From Sympetrum striolatum (lineage: Eukaryota > Arthropoda > Insecta > Odonata > Libellulidae), in assembly GCA_947579665.1 (NCBI GenBank), contig OX388345.1:31649849-31713848 (forward strand): a DNA stretch of 64,000 bases, in the 5' to 3' direction. The position numbers and the translations under genes are program-made. This document shows, piece after piece, positions 15,301-24,725 of this stretch; position 1 is the first letter of the stretch, and each line of letters opens with the position of its first letter. Under the pieces are notes generated by a model. The model saw only the letters and a program-made list of their open reading frames with translations. It ran no database searches and had not been told where the DNA came from.

Positions 15301-17753
15301 CGAATTTTAAGTCTCGTGCCTCTTTGTGTACTAGGAAAAAATAAGCTCAGAAAGAATATTTATTAATACAATTAGAAAACTCTTATTTTAAAATGTACTT
15401 TACATTAGTTGAGCAGGTATAGAGTAAAAAGTTGAAGCAAGATTCTGGAATACAAATTTCCCAGAAAGAAAAATTTTTCAATTAAAATCTGTGTATACCT
15501 TCATCTGTGCATATACCATATATATGCATGCAGGCAATAATTGACACAAAATGATTATTTTCCATCTAATTAGAATACTCCAATTCTAAAAAAATACAAT
15601 CATTGTACAGTTATGGAATGAAGCAATGAGGTAAGGTATATATTGTATAAGGTGATTTTTTTTAAATAAGCTCTAAATATTAACTGAAAAATTTGTGTAC
15701 AATGTACAATTTACATGCATATGATCTGAACTCTATTGACAACTTCATCCATCTAAATAATAATTAAACATTACCTCCTTCCTTAGCTATTGATGCGAAG
15801 GAATGACATAATTCATAGGGATCACCAACACCATCTCCAGGGATCCACAAAGCACCTTTTAAATCAGATATCTTGATTAAAGGACAAAGCTTCTCTGCAT
15901 CTTCAGGTGTCAATAATTCACAATTAATGTCTCGAGATCTAGAAACCAAATGCAGAGAATCCACTCATCATAAAACTGACATATGATTTCAATGGTTTAA
16001 GCAAACATTTATCAAATTACAAGGAAGAATTTCATGAATATTTAAAACTTGTTAAATTACTATTTAAATTGTGGAGTATAAAGACACTAAATGGTGAGTT
16101 ATGGGGTGAAGACGATAGCATATATGTTAGGCATGAGGCCTGGTACACTCTACAACTGAGTAAACTATATCTTCTCAGGTCTCAATCTCTATGTCCTAAA
16201 CAAAGAAAAAACCCAACCTAGTTGCAAAATAGTTTGTATCTTTCCAGATAGACAAAATTAATATCTATCTGAATTATTATTTTGCTAATAAGGCGGCTGA
16301 ATTGCAGTGAACCTATCATAGAATTTATTTATAATGGAGAAAGATATCAGAAAAGTAAAAAAGCAGAATGAATTTGAAAAAATTACATCATTAAGTTATT
16401 AAATTAGTCATAAAATTAAAGTAATTTAAGTCTCACAAGTAGTTTGTGTTCCATGGGTTGGGAAACATTGCTGTATGGCATCAATTCACATTGGAAGCAT
16501 TAGAAAATAGGATATTATGCTAGAAGTGACAGGTGAATAAACAAGAAAATGTAAGAAATGATTGCTTTCAAGGCAAGGTTTATTTGGGTCCCAAGAGCAA
16601 GAAGATAGAGAAAAGTGGGCCGGGATGGTGCAGATATGTATTAAGAATGATTGAGAACTCTCAGAGAAAGAAAAGATAGAAGTTGAAAGGAAAAGAAAAA
16701 TGAAGGCCAAGGGTATCATGGACAGTAAATGTGGTAAAAGGGAAAGAAACTAGAGAGGAGAAAGCAATGGAGAAGTTAAGTAGTAGAGAAAGAAAAATAA
16801 AGAGAAGAATAAAATTAAACAAGTTAAATTAAATTATACATATGTAGGTAGTACAAGTACCTAATTTAAATGCAGAATTAAATTGATTACAATGTTCAAA
16901 TTTTCTTCAAATCAAAGACTTTTCATAGTAGATCATATAACAGTTTAAGGAGTATAGAAATAAATTTGTAAATAAACTTTCCAAAGGAAATTAATGTTTC
17001 TGTGCGAAAAGGGAGAAAACTTCTTGGGACTGAAAATTGAGAATTAATGTTGCACAATGGAATTCTATTTTAACAAACCAAATACCAATGCATACAAATA
17101 CTATTTGAAGATATTTATATTTACATATAAGTATATTTTATTTTCAATGAATGATTTCATTTCAGTAAGATATGTGAACCATAAATAATAAGAAACAATG
17201 AAATCACCTGGAGAGAGCCTTCATCTTCCTTAACATTGTCATTCTATCCTTTGTTTGTGCCACCAAAAGACTTCCACATTCTTTCCAACCAGTTCTCAAT
17301 CCCATTGATTCTAATTCTTTGTACAATTTAATGCTATATTGTGCTAATTTGGTTTCTGCTCGACTTGCTTTGAACATGCCTATCAATCCTGAGGAGTGCC
17401 ATGTTGTGCCTCCACCCAATCTGAAAATAATGATGAACCGATCAAAACAGTGAACTGATTATTAATATGTAATCAAACGAATAAAATTTGGTTGGGTGAA
17501 GTACTTACTTTCCCTGATCCAAAAGAACAGTGTCCTTCCCCCAACCCATTTTGGCTAAATGATACGCAACTGCCGCTCCTTGCACTCCACCCCCACAAAC
17601 AACAACTTTGGCTGACTTTGGAGCGGTTTCATCAGGGTTTTCCGCACTAGATTCATCATTTAAAACTGCCTGGGATGAGAGCAAATTTGATGCTTTCCCT
17701 TTCTTCCAAGAAGATACCAATTTCAAATTTGATACTCTATTTCTCAGCAACAT
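3345..17753 (-). CDS. PDPR: PDPR-like mitochondrial FAD/GcvT protein (15 coding exons)
   Basis: Coding exons in transcript order: 17753-17509, 17420-17208, 15938-15775, 12524-12288, 12149-12039, 10985-10816, 8239-8053, 7914-7762, 6995-6835, 6588-6440, 5704-5497, 4929-4840, 4705-4526, 4415-4212, 3575-3345. All junctions are GT-AG, phases agree, and the sum is 2703 nt (900 residues). Residues 1-25 are basic and lack acids, fitting a mitochondrial presequence. GGGVQG (54-59) is the dinucleotide-binding turn of a DAO-type FAD domain (about 48-410). Next come the FAO middle domain (412-470; ELDIRRF) and GcvT-like folate-binding domains (about 500-880; FWGQDL and CGRGFRVKFN). The order is that of PDPR, DMGDH and SARDH. 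Length (human PDPR is about 880) and the IEKFYAFWGQDL block favour PDPR, which in mammals tunes the Mg2+ sensitivity of PDH phosphatase. The upstream TTG in this frame was not used because ATG at 17753 opens the presequence. TTWH at 87-90 keeps the histidine used for covalent FAD in DMGDH and SARDH. Confidence 0.9.
4930..5496 (-). other. Intron of the PDPR-type gene
   Basis: A 567-base intron between the coding exons ending at 5497 and starting at 4929. No gene or repeat is seen in it. The next introns 5705-6439 and 6996-7761 are likewise empty, apart from short AT-rich runs near 7440-7530. Confidence 0.7.
8256..8390. repeat. 70-bp tandem duplication next to a splice acceptor
   Basis: Two virtually identical copies with period 70 (8256-8320 and 8326-8390). 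The first copy begins only 16 bases intronward of the acceptor at 8240 of a PDPR-type exon. On the minus strand each copy carries CTAAT, a plausible branch-point motif (8264-8268 and 8334-8338), so the duplication may have doubled the branch site. Confidence 0.85.
8605..10071 (+). mobile_element. Tigger-type (pogo/Tc1-mariner) DNA transposon, internally deleted
   Basis: The ends are inverted repeats starting CAGTGGTACCTC, about 22 bp with one mismatch, flanked by TA on both sides (8603-8604 and 10072-10073). Subterminal repeats of the ATACGAGC type recur at both ends. The interior holds the N-terminal DNA-binding part and the acidic C-terminal tail of a Tigger transposase, but not the DDE core. 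It sits in the 8240-10815 intron of the PDPR-type gene, in antisense orientation. At 1467 bp it is shorter than full-length Tigger elements because of the deletion. Confidence 0.9.
8775..9696 (+). pseudogene. Tigger transposase remnant lacking its DDE domain
   Basis: The first part (8775-9243) encodes a CENP-B/pogo-type helix-turn-helix (HERGVRVIELAKIHDRST), a premature TAG near 8965, then the second DNA-binding half (EKLLLVW, GWFDNFKKRTGIHSVVRHG). The sequence then jumps to the acidic tail (EELEEIVSLGKSMG, later EEEEEPEELISTG). A one-base loss near 9297 breaks the frame. The tail ORF ends with TAA at 9694-9696. The catalytic domain between the two parts is missing, so the element cannot move itself. 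Reading it as Tigger/TIGD-like rests on the motif order. Confidence 0.85.
10602..10658. repeat. Short local direct repeat
   Basis: The 18-base string around ACGCTGAGTATTCACAA occurs at 10602-10619 and 10641-10658, with a partial copy between. It lies in a PDPR-type intron and looks like slippage; no function is suggested. Confidence 0.6.
12525..15774 (-). other. Large intron of the PDPR-type gene
   Basis: A 3.2 kb intron between the third and fourth coding exons. It contains one copy of a dispersed repeat (12845-13060) and purine-rich tracts near 14690-14730. Open frames in it (for example 13144-13410 and 14581-14841) show no family motif and no conserved splice context, so I do not call genes here. 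Confidence 0.7.
12845..13060 (+). repeat. Dispersed repeat, copy 1
   Basis: About 200 bases that match, with mismatches, the segment at 42225-42410. Shared landmarks in the same order are TTTCCTAA.TGGAAAATC, a GTCCATTGAGTTGAA-like stretch, TTTAAGAAA and CACAAACCTG. No coding potential or terminal repeat was found, so the class is unknown. Confidence 0.65.
15939..17207 (-). other. Intron of the PDPR-type gene
   Basis: A 1.27 kb intron. A purine-rich stretch at about 16600-16800 (runs of GAGAAAG type) is the only compositional feature. No gene is seen. Confidence 0.6.
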
Positions 17754-17898
17754 TTTGATGTTCAAAAGGCTTGAAAATAAAACATAACATTATTCAACCA
17801 GTCTTTTCCTTATTTTGCTCTAGTCAATTTCATTACTGCAAGACAAAAGATAAAGTGACATGATAATGACACATAAAAAACAAATACTATTACTTACT
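17754..17898 (-). other. Probable 5' UTR intron of the PDPR-type gene
   Basis: On the minus strand a strong donor GTAAGT begins at 17897 and an acceptor TTTTCAAG ends at 17770, sixteen bases before the chosen ATG at 17753. The simplest model is a noncoding first exon ending at 17898 and starting somewhere near 18150, spliced onto the first coding exon. The start site itself cannot be read. Confidence 0.5.
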
Positions 17899-18149
17899 TG
17901 GAGTTTGAGGTAATTAATCTGCGAAAAACTACAACACTGGATGATCAACAGGAACTGATAACATTTTGCAAAAATAAGTAGAGATAGCGAGAAATATATC
18001 GGTTCGATTCTGGAGACATAAAGAACTTATCATCGAATAAATTCCAACAAGAAGACAACAATACTGTTTTCCGTCAAATTTTCACCAGATCTAACGAAAC
18101 ATTTCGGATATTTTCTTTACTGACTCTCAACTGCCAACGACCGCTGTCA

Positions 18150-19300
18150 GCGTTTAAAGGTGTAACACTGAATAAATAATTTGCAATGTCAGTTAATACT
18201 TGTTACAAGATTAAAATAAGAGGTCCATAAGACAATCCTCTACCTTGATATTTTCATGCGATCACACTAGATATTCGTGGAATTGTACTCAGTTTGTTAT
18301 ACGCCGTATAAACAGTTCCAATGCACTGAACGGTGAAAAAGAATCTTGTTTGGGCAAAGAATGAGTCATTTACGTTAGTTCTCGGTTTCTAGCTTTATTC
18401 AATAAGAAATCTTCACAAAAGTGCAAGAAACTTAAGCCTAATCTCGCAGAAGGGAACGAAGGACAAGATCAAAGAGCTGAAAACTATCGTTTTATTCGAT
18501 TGTCGTACGTTGCTAATTTTAGAGCGATTCGATAGAAATCGTCGAGTTCATTCTGCTAGCTTTGGCTAGCTTCATTTATTGCAGCGTTGGGTTAAGTCTT
18601 CCAAGTGTTGTAGTTAATTTTGTATATTTTAATTTTTCCATGTCAGACAATTAATCCGTACCCGAGGATAGGCTCTGTTTAATTAAATTAGTCAGAGTAA
18701 ATGGCATAGAGTTTGGTATTTTTGTATCACTCTGATGATTGAATAGCTCTAACTTCGCTGTGTTCACATTAAGGATAAGTAGTTAATAACCTCTATGCGT
18801 CGCATTAATTCTTCATGTTTGTCTCTCATTCATATCTTCTTGTTCAAAATCCGGTAAAATGCTACTTTCACACAGTTTGCTTTTTATTACCCACTAGATT
18901 TATCCCAGAAAATGCAGCTCTCATAGAATTGAAATCATTAGACATGAGGAAACTGAGATTTTTAATTTAAAATTACACTCAGAAAATATAGGGTAAAATT
19001 TCACTTTCTTTTACCAAAAAGGTAAAATTTCACTTAGGTAAAAAAGTGAAATATTACCAAATATAGCAAAAACAGGATCATGATAAGTTAGGATGTTGGG
19101 TAAAATTCTATTATACTTTCACACAGTTTGGGAGAACCTCTCCTTTACTACTGAAGATACACACATAATTCTTACACTATATTATAGATGAAGGTTGCGG
19201 CTTATATATATATATACGAGTAAAATGTTGCTTGCATACTGCAAGCACATCGATAACACTAATTTTAAGTCAGCATCATGTAGAGTGAGTCCTGAAAAGA
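18150..19300. other. Presumed upstream region of the PDPR-type gene
   Basis: No open frame or RNA gene is recognised. It should hold the promoter of the minus-strand gene. A minus-strand copy of a dispersed repeat (about 18862-18912; ACCCACTAGATTTATCC with CTTTCACACAG) matches the reverse complement of 23345-23400. Confidence 0.5.
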
Positions 19301-19439
19301 AAAATCTGATGTGGCCAGTACATATAACTTTCTCCATATATAAGATGTAAATATTTATCTACGACAGTAATTTCGAACTCTATATTCCATCTAAACTTGG
19401 AGGATGAGTGATTAATTTATATATTATTATCTTTTTGTT

Positions 19440-19469
19440 CCGAAAAACATTATAAATAATGTTTTTCGG
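19440..19469. repeat. Perfect 14-bp-arm palindrome
   Basis: Arms CCGAAAAACATTAT and ATAATGTTTTTCGG are separated by two bases. It lies inside the compound repeat and would form a tight hairpin in single-stranded form. Confidence 0.85.
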
Positions 19470-20057
19470 GACATGATCGATGAATAACGATGAAATTGGC
19501 ATTTCGCCCAGAGCTCCCACAAAGTACATAGTCAGCAACTTCCGGTTTATCAGTATTTCCTGAATAACTCCTAAACAATCAGTGATACAAAAATATGTTT
19601 CAAACAAAAGTTATAGTAAATTATATTGGTTGAGTTTCGGAAGGTGTGTTCCAGGGCCATGACAAGCGTTCATTTGTCATAGTTCTGTCCTCCGCAGCCT
19701 TTTCCCGCACCGAGGGAAGGGCGCCACTGGAGCCAATAGTAGCAATGAAGAGGTGTTTAGGCCTCTCGAAAAAAAGCCAATTTTGAATTTCCACTGTGCA
19801 TGATGTTCGTCTACGGTCTTAGAATGTAGTTAAGTGATTTCAAATAGCAGCGTACATTTGTGAGACTGCGTTGAAAATATTCCCGTCGACGAATAATTTT
19901 TCTATCGGAAAGATTATATGTATTATTCAGCAAGATGAAATGACGAGTAAAACCAGCAGATAGTTATTCCTGACTGTGGCATTGAAATTGATAATGTATT
20001 TACTAAAAACAGTAATTTTGCGACCGAAAAGAAGATGCGAAAAAAAATCTAACAAAA

Positions 20058-20120
20058 GCAAATTCGAACCAGCAAGTTACTGCTCTAGAATCGGATCTGC
20101 TATCCACTACACCACAATTT
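20058..20120 (-). other. tRNA-like segment (A and B box), probably SINE-derived
   Basis: The minus strand reads GTGGTGTAGTGGATAGCA followed about 50 bases later by GGTTCGAATT, the layout of a pol III A box and B box in a tRNA. The anticodon arm does not pair well and the acceptor stem is poor, so I treat it as a tRNA-derived repeat or relic and not a working tRNA gene. Confidence 0.55.
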
Positions 20121-20383
20121 CACAATTACCACCTTTCACAAAAATTATGGTAAAGTTTTGCAGTTAATTAAAATTAAAAATTGATGTTAATTTTTAAATT
20201 CATTTTACAAAGAAACTAGGAAGTGTTTTTTTAAACGGTTTAAACTGTAATAGAGTAGATACAATATGCCAAATACAATATATAATACGTAAAAGTATAT
20301 TCGTCTGGTACAATATACAGGCCATCTGTTAAACTTCGGCAAAAAGAATCCGTCCCACCCCCCCCCTTACGGAGAGTCACTCC

Positions 20384-20878
20384 CGTGGTGTGTTCCCATT
20401 AGTTTCGAGTTAGTTCCGAGTCTAACCATCTAGGTGGCAGCAGCGTTAGTTTACTTACGTGCTGCGACTTTTTCGGCGCGAAAATCTATATCTCCTTTAT
20501 TAATGAAGATACACATATAATTCTTATTTATCCAAAAACAGCAGTGTTTGTCGCAAATGTTGCTTTGTGTTAAGAAAAAGATAGTCTCCCTCACGTTCGG
20601 ATCGCAAGCTATAGTTGGATTGCAAGCTCAATTGGTTTCCAAGGTCTTTTTAAGGAAAAGCAGTGTTTTTGTCGCAAATGTTGCTTTGTGTCAAGAAAAA
20701 GATAGTCACCCTCACGTTCGGATCGCAAGCTATAGTTGGTTTGCAAGCTCAATTGGTTTCCAAGGTCTTTTTAAGGAAAAGTTATCTTTAAGTGCCAAGT
20801 AAAAAGCAATGCCCCTAACGCTGCTGCCACCTAGATGGTTAGACTTGGAACTAATTCGGAACTAATGGGGACCACATG
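20384..20878. repeat. Inverted-repeat element, about 495 bp
   Basis: The left arm (20384-20449) and right arm (20815-20878) are reverse complements with a few mismatches. Each contains CTAACCATCTAGGTGGCAGC in one orientation. A related single arm is seen near 23573-23640. It lies inside the nested transposon and may be an insert or an internal terminal repeat. Confidence 0.75.
20540..20781 (+). repeat. Two-copy tandem repeat, period 121 bp
   Basis: The block GTCGCAAATGTTGCTTTGTG to AAGGTCTTTTTAAGGAAAA occurs twice in direct orientation, differing at a handful of positions. The open frame across both copies is a by-product of the repeat and shows no protein motif. Confidence 0.9.
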
Positions 20879-20952
20879 GGTAGCATAACCTATCTCCCTC
20901 TAGCGACCAAAAGTGAAGCCAGGGGTAAAGCGGCAAATTGCGCATTTCGCCA

Positions 20953-21742
20953 TGCTGGTGAGAACTTTTCGTACCTCCCTATACTAATACATTGTTATTT
21001 CGTTATTTTGCGGCTTTGATACAGAGTTATCAAGGTTTGATTGAGTGATTCGAACGTTTTGGAACACAAAATGTAGTTTGAGCAATGTGTAACACGAAGT
21101 AATTTTGTTATTTTCGCGTTTCTAAAGGTTTAATAGGTAAATAAGCAGGGGCTTGTTTCTGCCGTCAATATGACCAATTGCAGTGCATTTGGCTGTAAGA
21201 ACAGATTCGTCATTTTGACAACGTTTACTGCATTGAGCCCCAATTATGAATTAGAACAAACATTTGCAGAAGCGGAAAATCTCTAACTACCCTGATGAGC
21301 TATTATAATGTATGATAGAGTAGCTTTATCTCATTGCGGTAAACGATTATTAAGGAATTTTTATGCCATACTTGGTATTGATCGATTAAAAACTAAGTCG
21401 GATTAATGCATTACAATGTACATAAAATTAACATTATAATAATCAACGAGGTTTTAATACAGTTTGCGGAAGTTTGGCAGATAATTCGTTTTTTATATCG
21501 CTCTAGCAGACGACCCCGGCATCCGAGAAGTTTACATTGCAGGCATGTTTTATTTTCCATGATGAAAAGAATCAAGAGGACTTAGAGAAAAAAATCGAAC
21601 ATGATCGTTAAGTAAAAGGTTCATTTAAAATATCTGCGTCCATTTCATAGGATAGACAAGCTCCTGAGTCCCGTATGAGAGGAAAATAAAACCCCAAAAA
21701 TACATGTAGTTAAAGGGGAGCTGGCGAAAAGTTCTCACCAGT
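20953..21742. repeat. Inverted repeat pair, about 790 bp apart
   Basis: CTGGTGAGAACTTTTCG at 20954-20974 is matched by its reverse complement at 21721-21741. It is a further nested fold-back inside the same composite transposon. Confidence 0.65.
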
Positions 21743-21757
21743 GCTCTGCGGGTTGCG

Positions 21758-21794
21758 TTTTTTTTTTTTTTTTTTTTTTTTTTTTCTTTTTTTT
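21758..21794. repeat. Long T homopolymer
   Basis: About 28 consecutive T followed, after one C, by another eight T. On the minus strand it would be a poly(A) tail-like run, but no retroelement body is recognised next to it. Length is likely to vary and to be prone to assembly error. Confidence 0.9.
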
Positions 21795-22059
21795 CTTCAC
21801 TTTCCCAACGTTAGACTCGCCCTGTGATGGGGACACACCTTCCGAAACTCAGCCATTATATTTTCTAAAACGTTTGTAATAATAGTATATACCTAAATAT
21901 ATTTATGGAGATATTTTGAAAACCAGAAATGAGCTTTGAAGAATGAAGTTAAACTTCCGGTTAACCGATTTACTCCAAAAACTAATCAACTTTAACGACA
22001 CCAACCAAAGTACTATATATGAGATTTGGTGTTGATACAACGAATAGTTTTCATGTTAG

Positions 22060-22380
22060 AGCGCCCACAAAGTACATAACAGCTACTTCCGGTTTATCGG
22101 TATTTCACGAATAACTCCTAATTAACCGGTGATACAAAAATATGATAAATACAAAAGTTATAGTAAATTACATTTTCTAAAACTTTTATAAGTAATACAA
22201 TATACGTATATATGATATTTATGGAGATATTTTGAAAACCGGAAATGAGCTTTGATGAATGAAGCTCGACTTCCGGTAAATCGATTTTCTCCAAAAACTA
22301 AAAAACTCTGACAGCACACACCACAGTACTATATATGAAGTTTTATATTGATACCACCAATAGTTTTTAATTTAGAGAGC
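22060..22380 (+). repeat. Second tandem unit of the compound repeat
   Basis: A direct repeat of the unit that begins near 19508 and is interrupted by the nested transposon. Shared landmarks are CCCACAAAGTACATA, CTTCCGGTTTATC, GTTATAGTAAATTA, GAGATATTTTGAAAACC and TTCTCCAAAAACTA. This uninterrupted unit reveals the pre-insertion sequence. Confidence 0.8.
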
Positions 22381-22539
22381 CCACAAGCACAGACATCATT
22401 CCGAAAATGGTCAAAACGTGTTCTAGGGACCCCAAAACATGTATTTCCGTTGAAATCTCGAAGTCGAATTTTTTCATGAAAACAATACTTTCTCTATACT
22501 TTGTATATGGAGAAAGTAAAAAACAATGGATTGAATATA

Positions 22540-23110
22540 TTCTTAATATTCGCCTGGAGTCGAACCCAGGTCTTTCCGGTGATACTTTCTACGCAGCACA
22601 ACAGAAGATTACCTTCTCTAACTATGTTTAAAAATTCAGGCAGAAATATTGGCTGCAGCTGCCTCAAACGACGTCCTACTTTTCCCATAATTTTTCCCTT
22701 ATGAGAGAAATTTGAATGTGCCCCGGCATCGAACCCAGGAACATTACGGTCTTATCTAATTTTTTTTCAAAACCCCATGCTTAATATACATCTTCCATGT
22801 AAGCAAGAACTTCCTATCATGTGGATAAGTGCATAAAAAAATAATAAAAAACTACCTCAATGTATTTTAAAGGGTCTATTTTTGCACCGTCCTAGCATCG
22901 AACCCAGGATATTTTACGTGAAAGTCATTAATGTTTTCGATAGATCATAACCATATATATAGGCTCCTTGAGTTTTAATTATCTACCTATCCGGGAAGTA
23001 TTTTTTTTTATTCACAAAAATCAAAGCAATGCATTTAAAAGAGAAAAATCGGGACTTTGGGGCCCTCTGGATTCGAACCCATGACCCTGAGGTTCAAAAT
23101 CGCAATTTTT
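22540..23110 (-). repeat. Degenerate array of tRNA-like B boxes, spacing about 170 bp
   Basis: On the minus strand GGGTTCGA recurs near 22561, 22730, 22899 and 23074, spaced 169, 169 and 175 bases. Each is preceded by CCTGGGTTCGA or ATGGGTTCGAA, the T-arm/B-box consensus. Parts between the boxes are diverged; a weak A-box-like string precedes the last one. The even spacing suggests an old tandem array of a tRNA-derived unit. Confidence 0.55.
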
Positions 23111-23210
23111 CTGGCAGTTACACGTTATGGCCAATACGTCGTAAAAATTTCAAGTCGGTGACGCTTGTAGTTTAGCCTGTGAATTAGTATCCTATCTATC
23201 TATATCCTTG

Positions 23211-23275
23211 AATGAATCCGGAGAAGCATCTATATATAATAGAAATGAATCCGGAGAAGCATCTATATATAATAG
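23211..23275 (+). repeat. 33-bp tandem duplication
   Basis: The unit AATGAATCCGGAGAAGCATC plus an AT-rich tail occurs at 23211-23242 and 23244-23275, essentially identical. Confidence 0.9.
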
Positions 23276-23319
23276 ATATGATGAGCAATCCCTCCTAAGT
23301 GCTGCCATTTGGTAGGAAA

Positions 23320-23480
23320 TTGTATCAGTATCATCCCCGAAAATATCATCGAAAACGGTATAAATCTAGTGGGTGAAAAACAACGCTGTGTGAAAGTACA
23401 ATTTTACCTGTTTTAGGTATAATCCCTGAAAATTTCATCGAAATAAGGCTGAATCTAGTGGGTTAAAAAAATGGCTGCCG
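23320..23480 (+). repeat. Diverged direct repeat, two copies
   Basis: Copies at about 23335-23381 and 23424-23470 share TCATCGAAA and AATCTAGTGGGT in the same order. The reverse complement is present near 18862-18912, so the family is dispersed and flanks the 19-23 kb repeat block on both sides. Confidence 0.65.
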
Positions 23481-23648
23481 ATCCTAAAGTAGAATTTAAC
23501 CTAGCAAGATTATTATGTAACACCTTTGTGATCAAGTGCCACTTATTTTATCTAGTTTCAATATTCAATCCAGTTGAGTTTCGGAATAGGTATACTGGGT
23601 TCGTTCTAATTCTAACCGCTTAGGTGGAGGCAGCGTCTGTTTACTTAT

Positions 23649-23884
23649 GATGGGTTGAGTTGGGTGGGCGGGGTTCCTTTATTTAAATCGTAAGTAATCA
23701 TTTTGACAGCTTAGGTCGCAGTAGGATTACAAAGTGTAATTTAAGGAAAACCCTGCTCACCCAACTCAACCCATCAGCCTTTAGCCAAAGTTATCCTTAA
23801 GTGAAAATAATTACAAATGATTCAATTAAAGGAACCCTGCCGACCCAACTCAACCCATCTGCTTTTAGCCAAAGTTATCACCTT
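23649..23884. repeat. Fold-back element with GATGGGTTGAGTTGGGT arms
   Basis: The left arm 23649-23694 is the reverse complement of 23811-23859. A second right-hand copy at 23751-23800 is in direct orientation with 23835-23884 (CCAACTCAACCCATC then TTTTAGCCAAAGTTATC). It resembles a small non-autonomous inverted-repeat element. Confidence 0.75.
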
Positions 23885-24658
23885 TGCAAGTATATGTTTG
23901 TTGAGTAAAAATGAATTTGTTCAAAAAATTATATAAATAAAAAAGTAATTGCATACGATTATAAAAAGTATATGCATACTTCTTCATAAATGAATCCAAA
24001 ATTTTCCAAATAGCAATGTAAGTGTTGCATTGGAATTTAAAAATGCTATTATCTAGTTGAACATAACTTGGAAACATTTATATGTGGGCCTAGAATGAAA
24101 AATATATTTACAGGATTGTAACTTTAAAACTCTGGTAGTTAATTCTTAATTTATCATATGAGTGTAACAATTTAAAGCAAATTTAACATTGTTACAGTCA
24201 GTACACTAACAGTTTGTTGTGATGGCAAGTTAGTCCAAATTCTTCAGCCAATATTACAACATATTTACTTATGTAAAATTAATGGATTTAGTAATTTTTT
24301 GTCGAGATTTAAAATATTACATTCATGTATTTCAGCCGTTGTAGGCCAAACTGACTCATTAAAACGTTCTTGTAATCTGTAATTTGCCCAAAATTCCCTT
24401 TTATTAATTTTTGTAGCTTTAGTTCATCATTTGATTGTACCAAGTCACATTACATCAAGATATAATTCCTTTCTAAGTAATAACTTAAAGTAACGGGTCT
24501 TTCTTGAATCAATCAGTTATCTATCCATCTTGGCTACTTGTTATAATAGAGGTTGACAATCTAACATCGATTTTAATGAAAAATTACATTTCAACACAGC
24601 AATCTAAATTTCAACCACAAAAAAATAATATGAACAGCCTATATAAAATTCAAAAATT

Positions 24659-24664
24659 TTTATT
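24659..24664 (-). terminator. Candidate poly(A) signal of the SLC36-type gene
   Basis: AATAAA on the minus strand, 62 bases downstream of the stop codon at 24726-24728. It is well placed for a short 3' UTR. Confidence 0.55.
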
Positions 24665-24725
24665 CACTGGATTTCTTCTATTTTACATATAAAATTTTAA
24701 ATATAAATTCCTGTAACAATAAATC

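Larger units (their letters stand above)
19627..21855. mobile_element. Nested 2.2 kb DNA transposon with 6-bp target duplication
   Basis: The inverted ends begin TGGTTGAGTTTCGGAAGG on the left and TGGCTGAGTTTCGGAAGG on the reverse complement of the right. TTATAT flanks both sides (19621-19626 and 21856-21861). The neighbouring tandem unit near 22168-22190 shows the same surrounding sequence without the insert, so the empty site is visible. The interior holds further inverted repeats, a tandem duplication and a T run, but no transposase-sized frame. The superfamily cannot be assigned; it looks non-autonomous. Confidence 0.8.
19301..22520 (+). mobile_element. Compound repeat with ACTTTCTCC/GGAGAAAGT ends, copy 1
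   Basis: It starts near TGTGGCCAG with ACTTTCTCC at 19327-19335 and ends with GGAGAAAGT at 22509-22517, a short inverted pair. The same ends and inner sequence recur at 34113-34598, which shows a dispersed family. This copy is swollen: it carries two tandem inner units of about 320 bp (one is 22060-22380), and the first unit is interrupted by another transposon at 19627-21855. No open frame of transposase size is present, so class and mobility are unknown. Confidence 0.7.

Noticed and set aside
17505..17765. Start of the PDPR-type protein at the TTG at 17765
   Set aside because: It is not an ATG. The ATG at 17753 begins a good mitochondrial presequence, and a probable UTR acceptor at 17770 lies just upstream.
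20058..20120. Functional tRNA gene on the minus strand
   Set aside because: The A and B boxes are present, but the anticodon arm and acceptor stem do not pair properly and it lies inside a transposon.
20548..20802. 84-codon frame at 20.5 kb
   Set aside because: It only spans the two copies of a 121-bp tandem repeat inside a transposon and has no protein motif.
22540..23110. CRISPR-like array because of regular spacing
   Set aside because: The spacing is 169-175 bp, the repeated word is a tRNA B box, the intervals are diverged repeats and the genome is eukaryotic.
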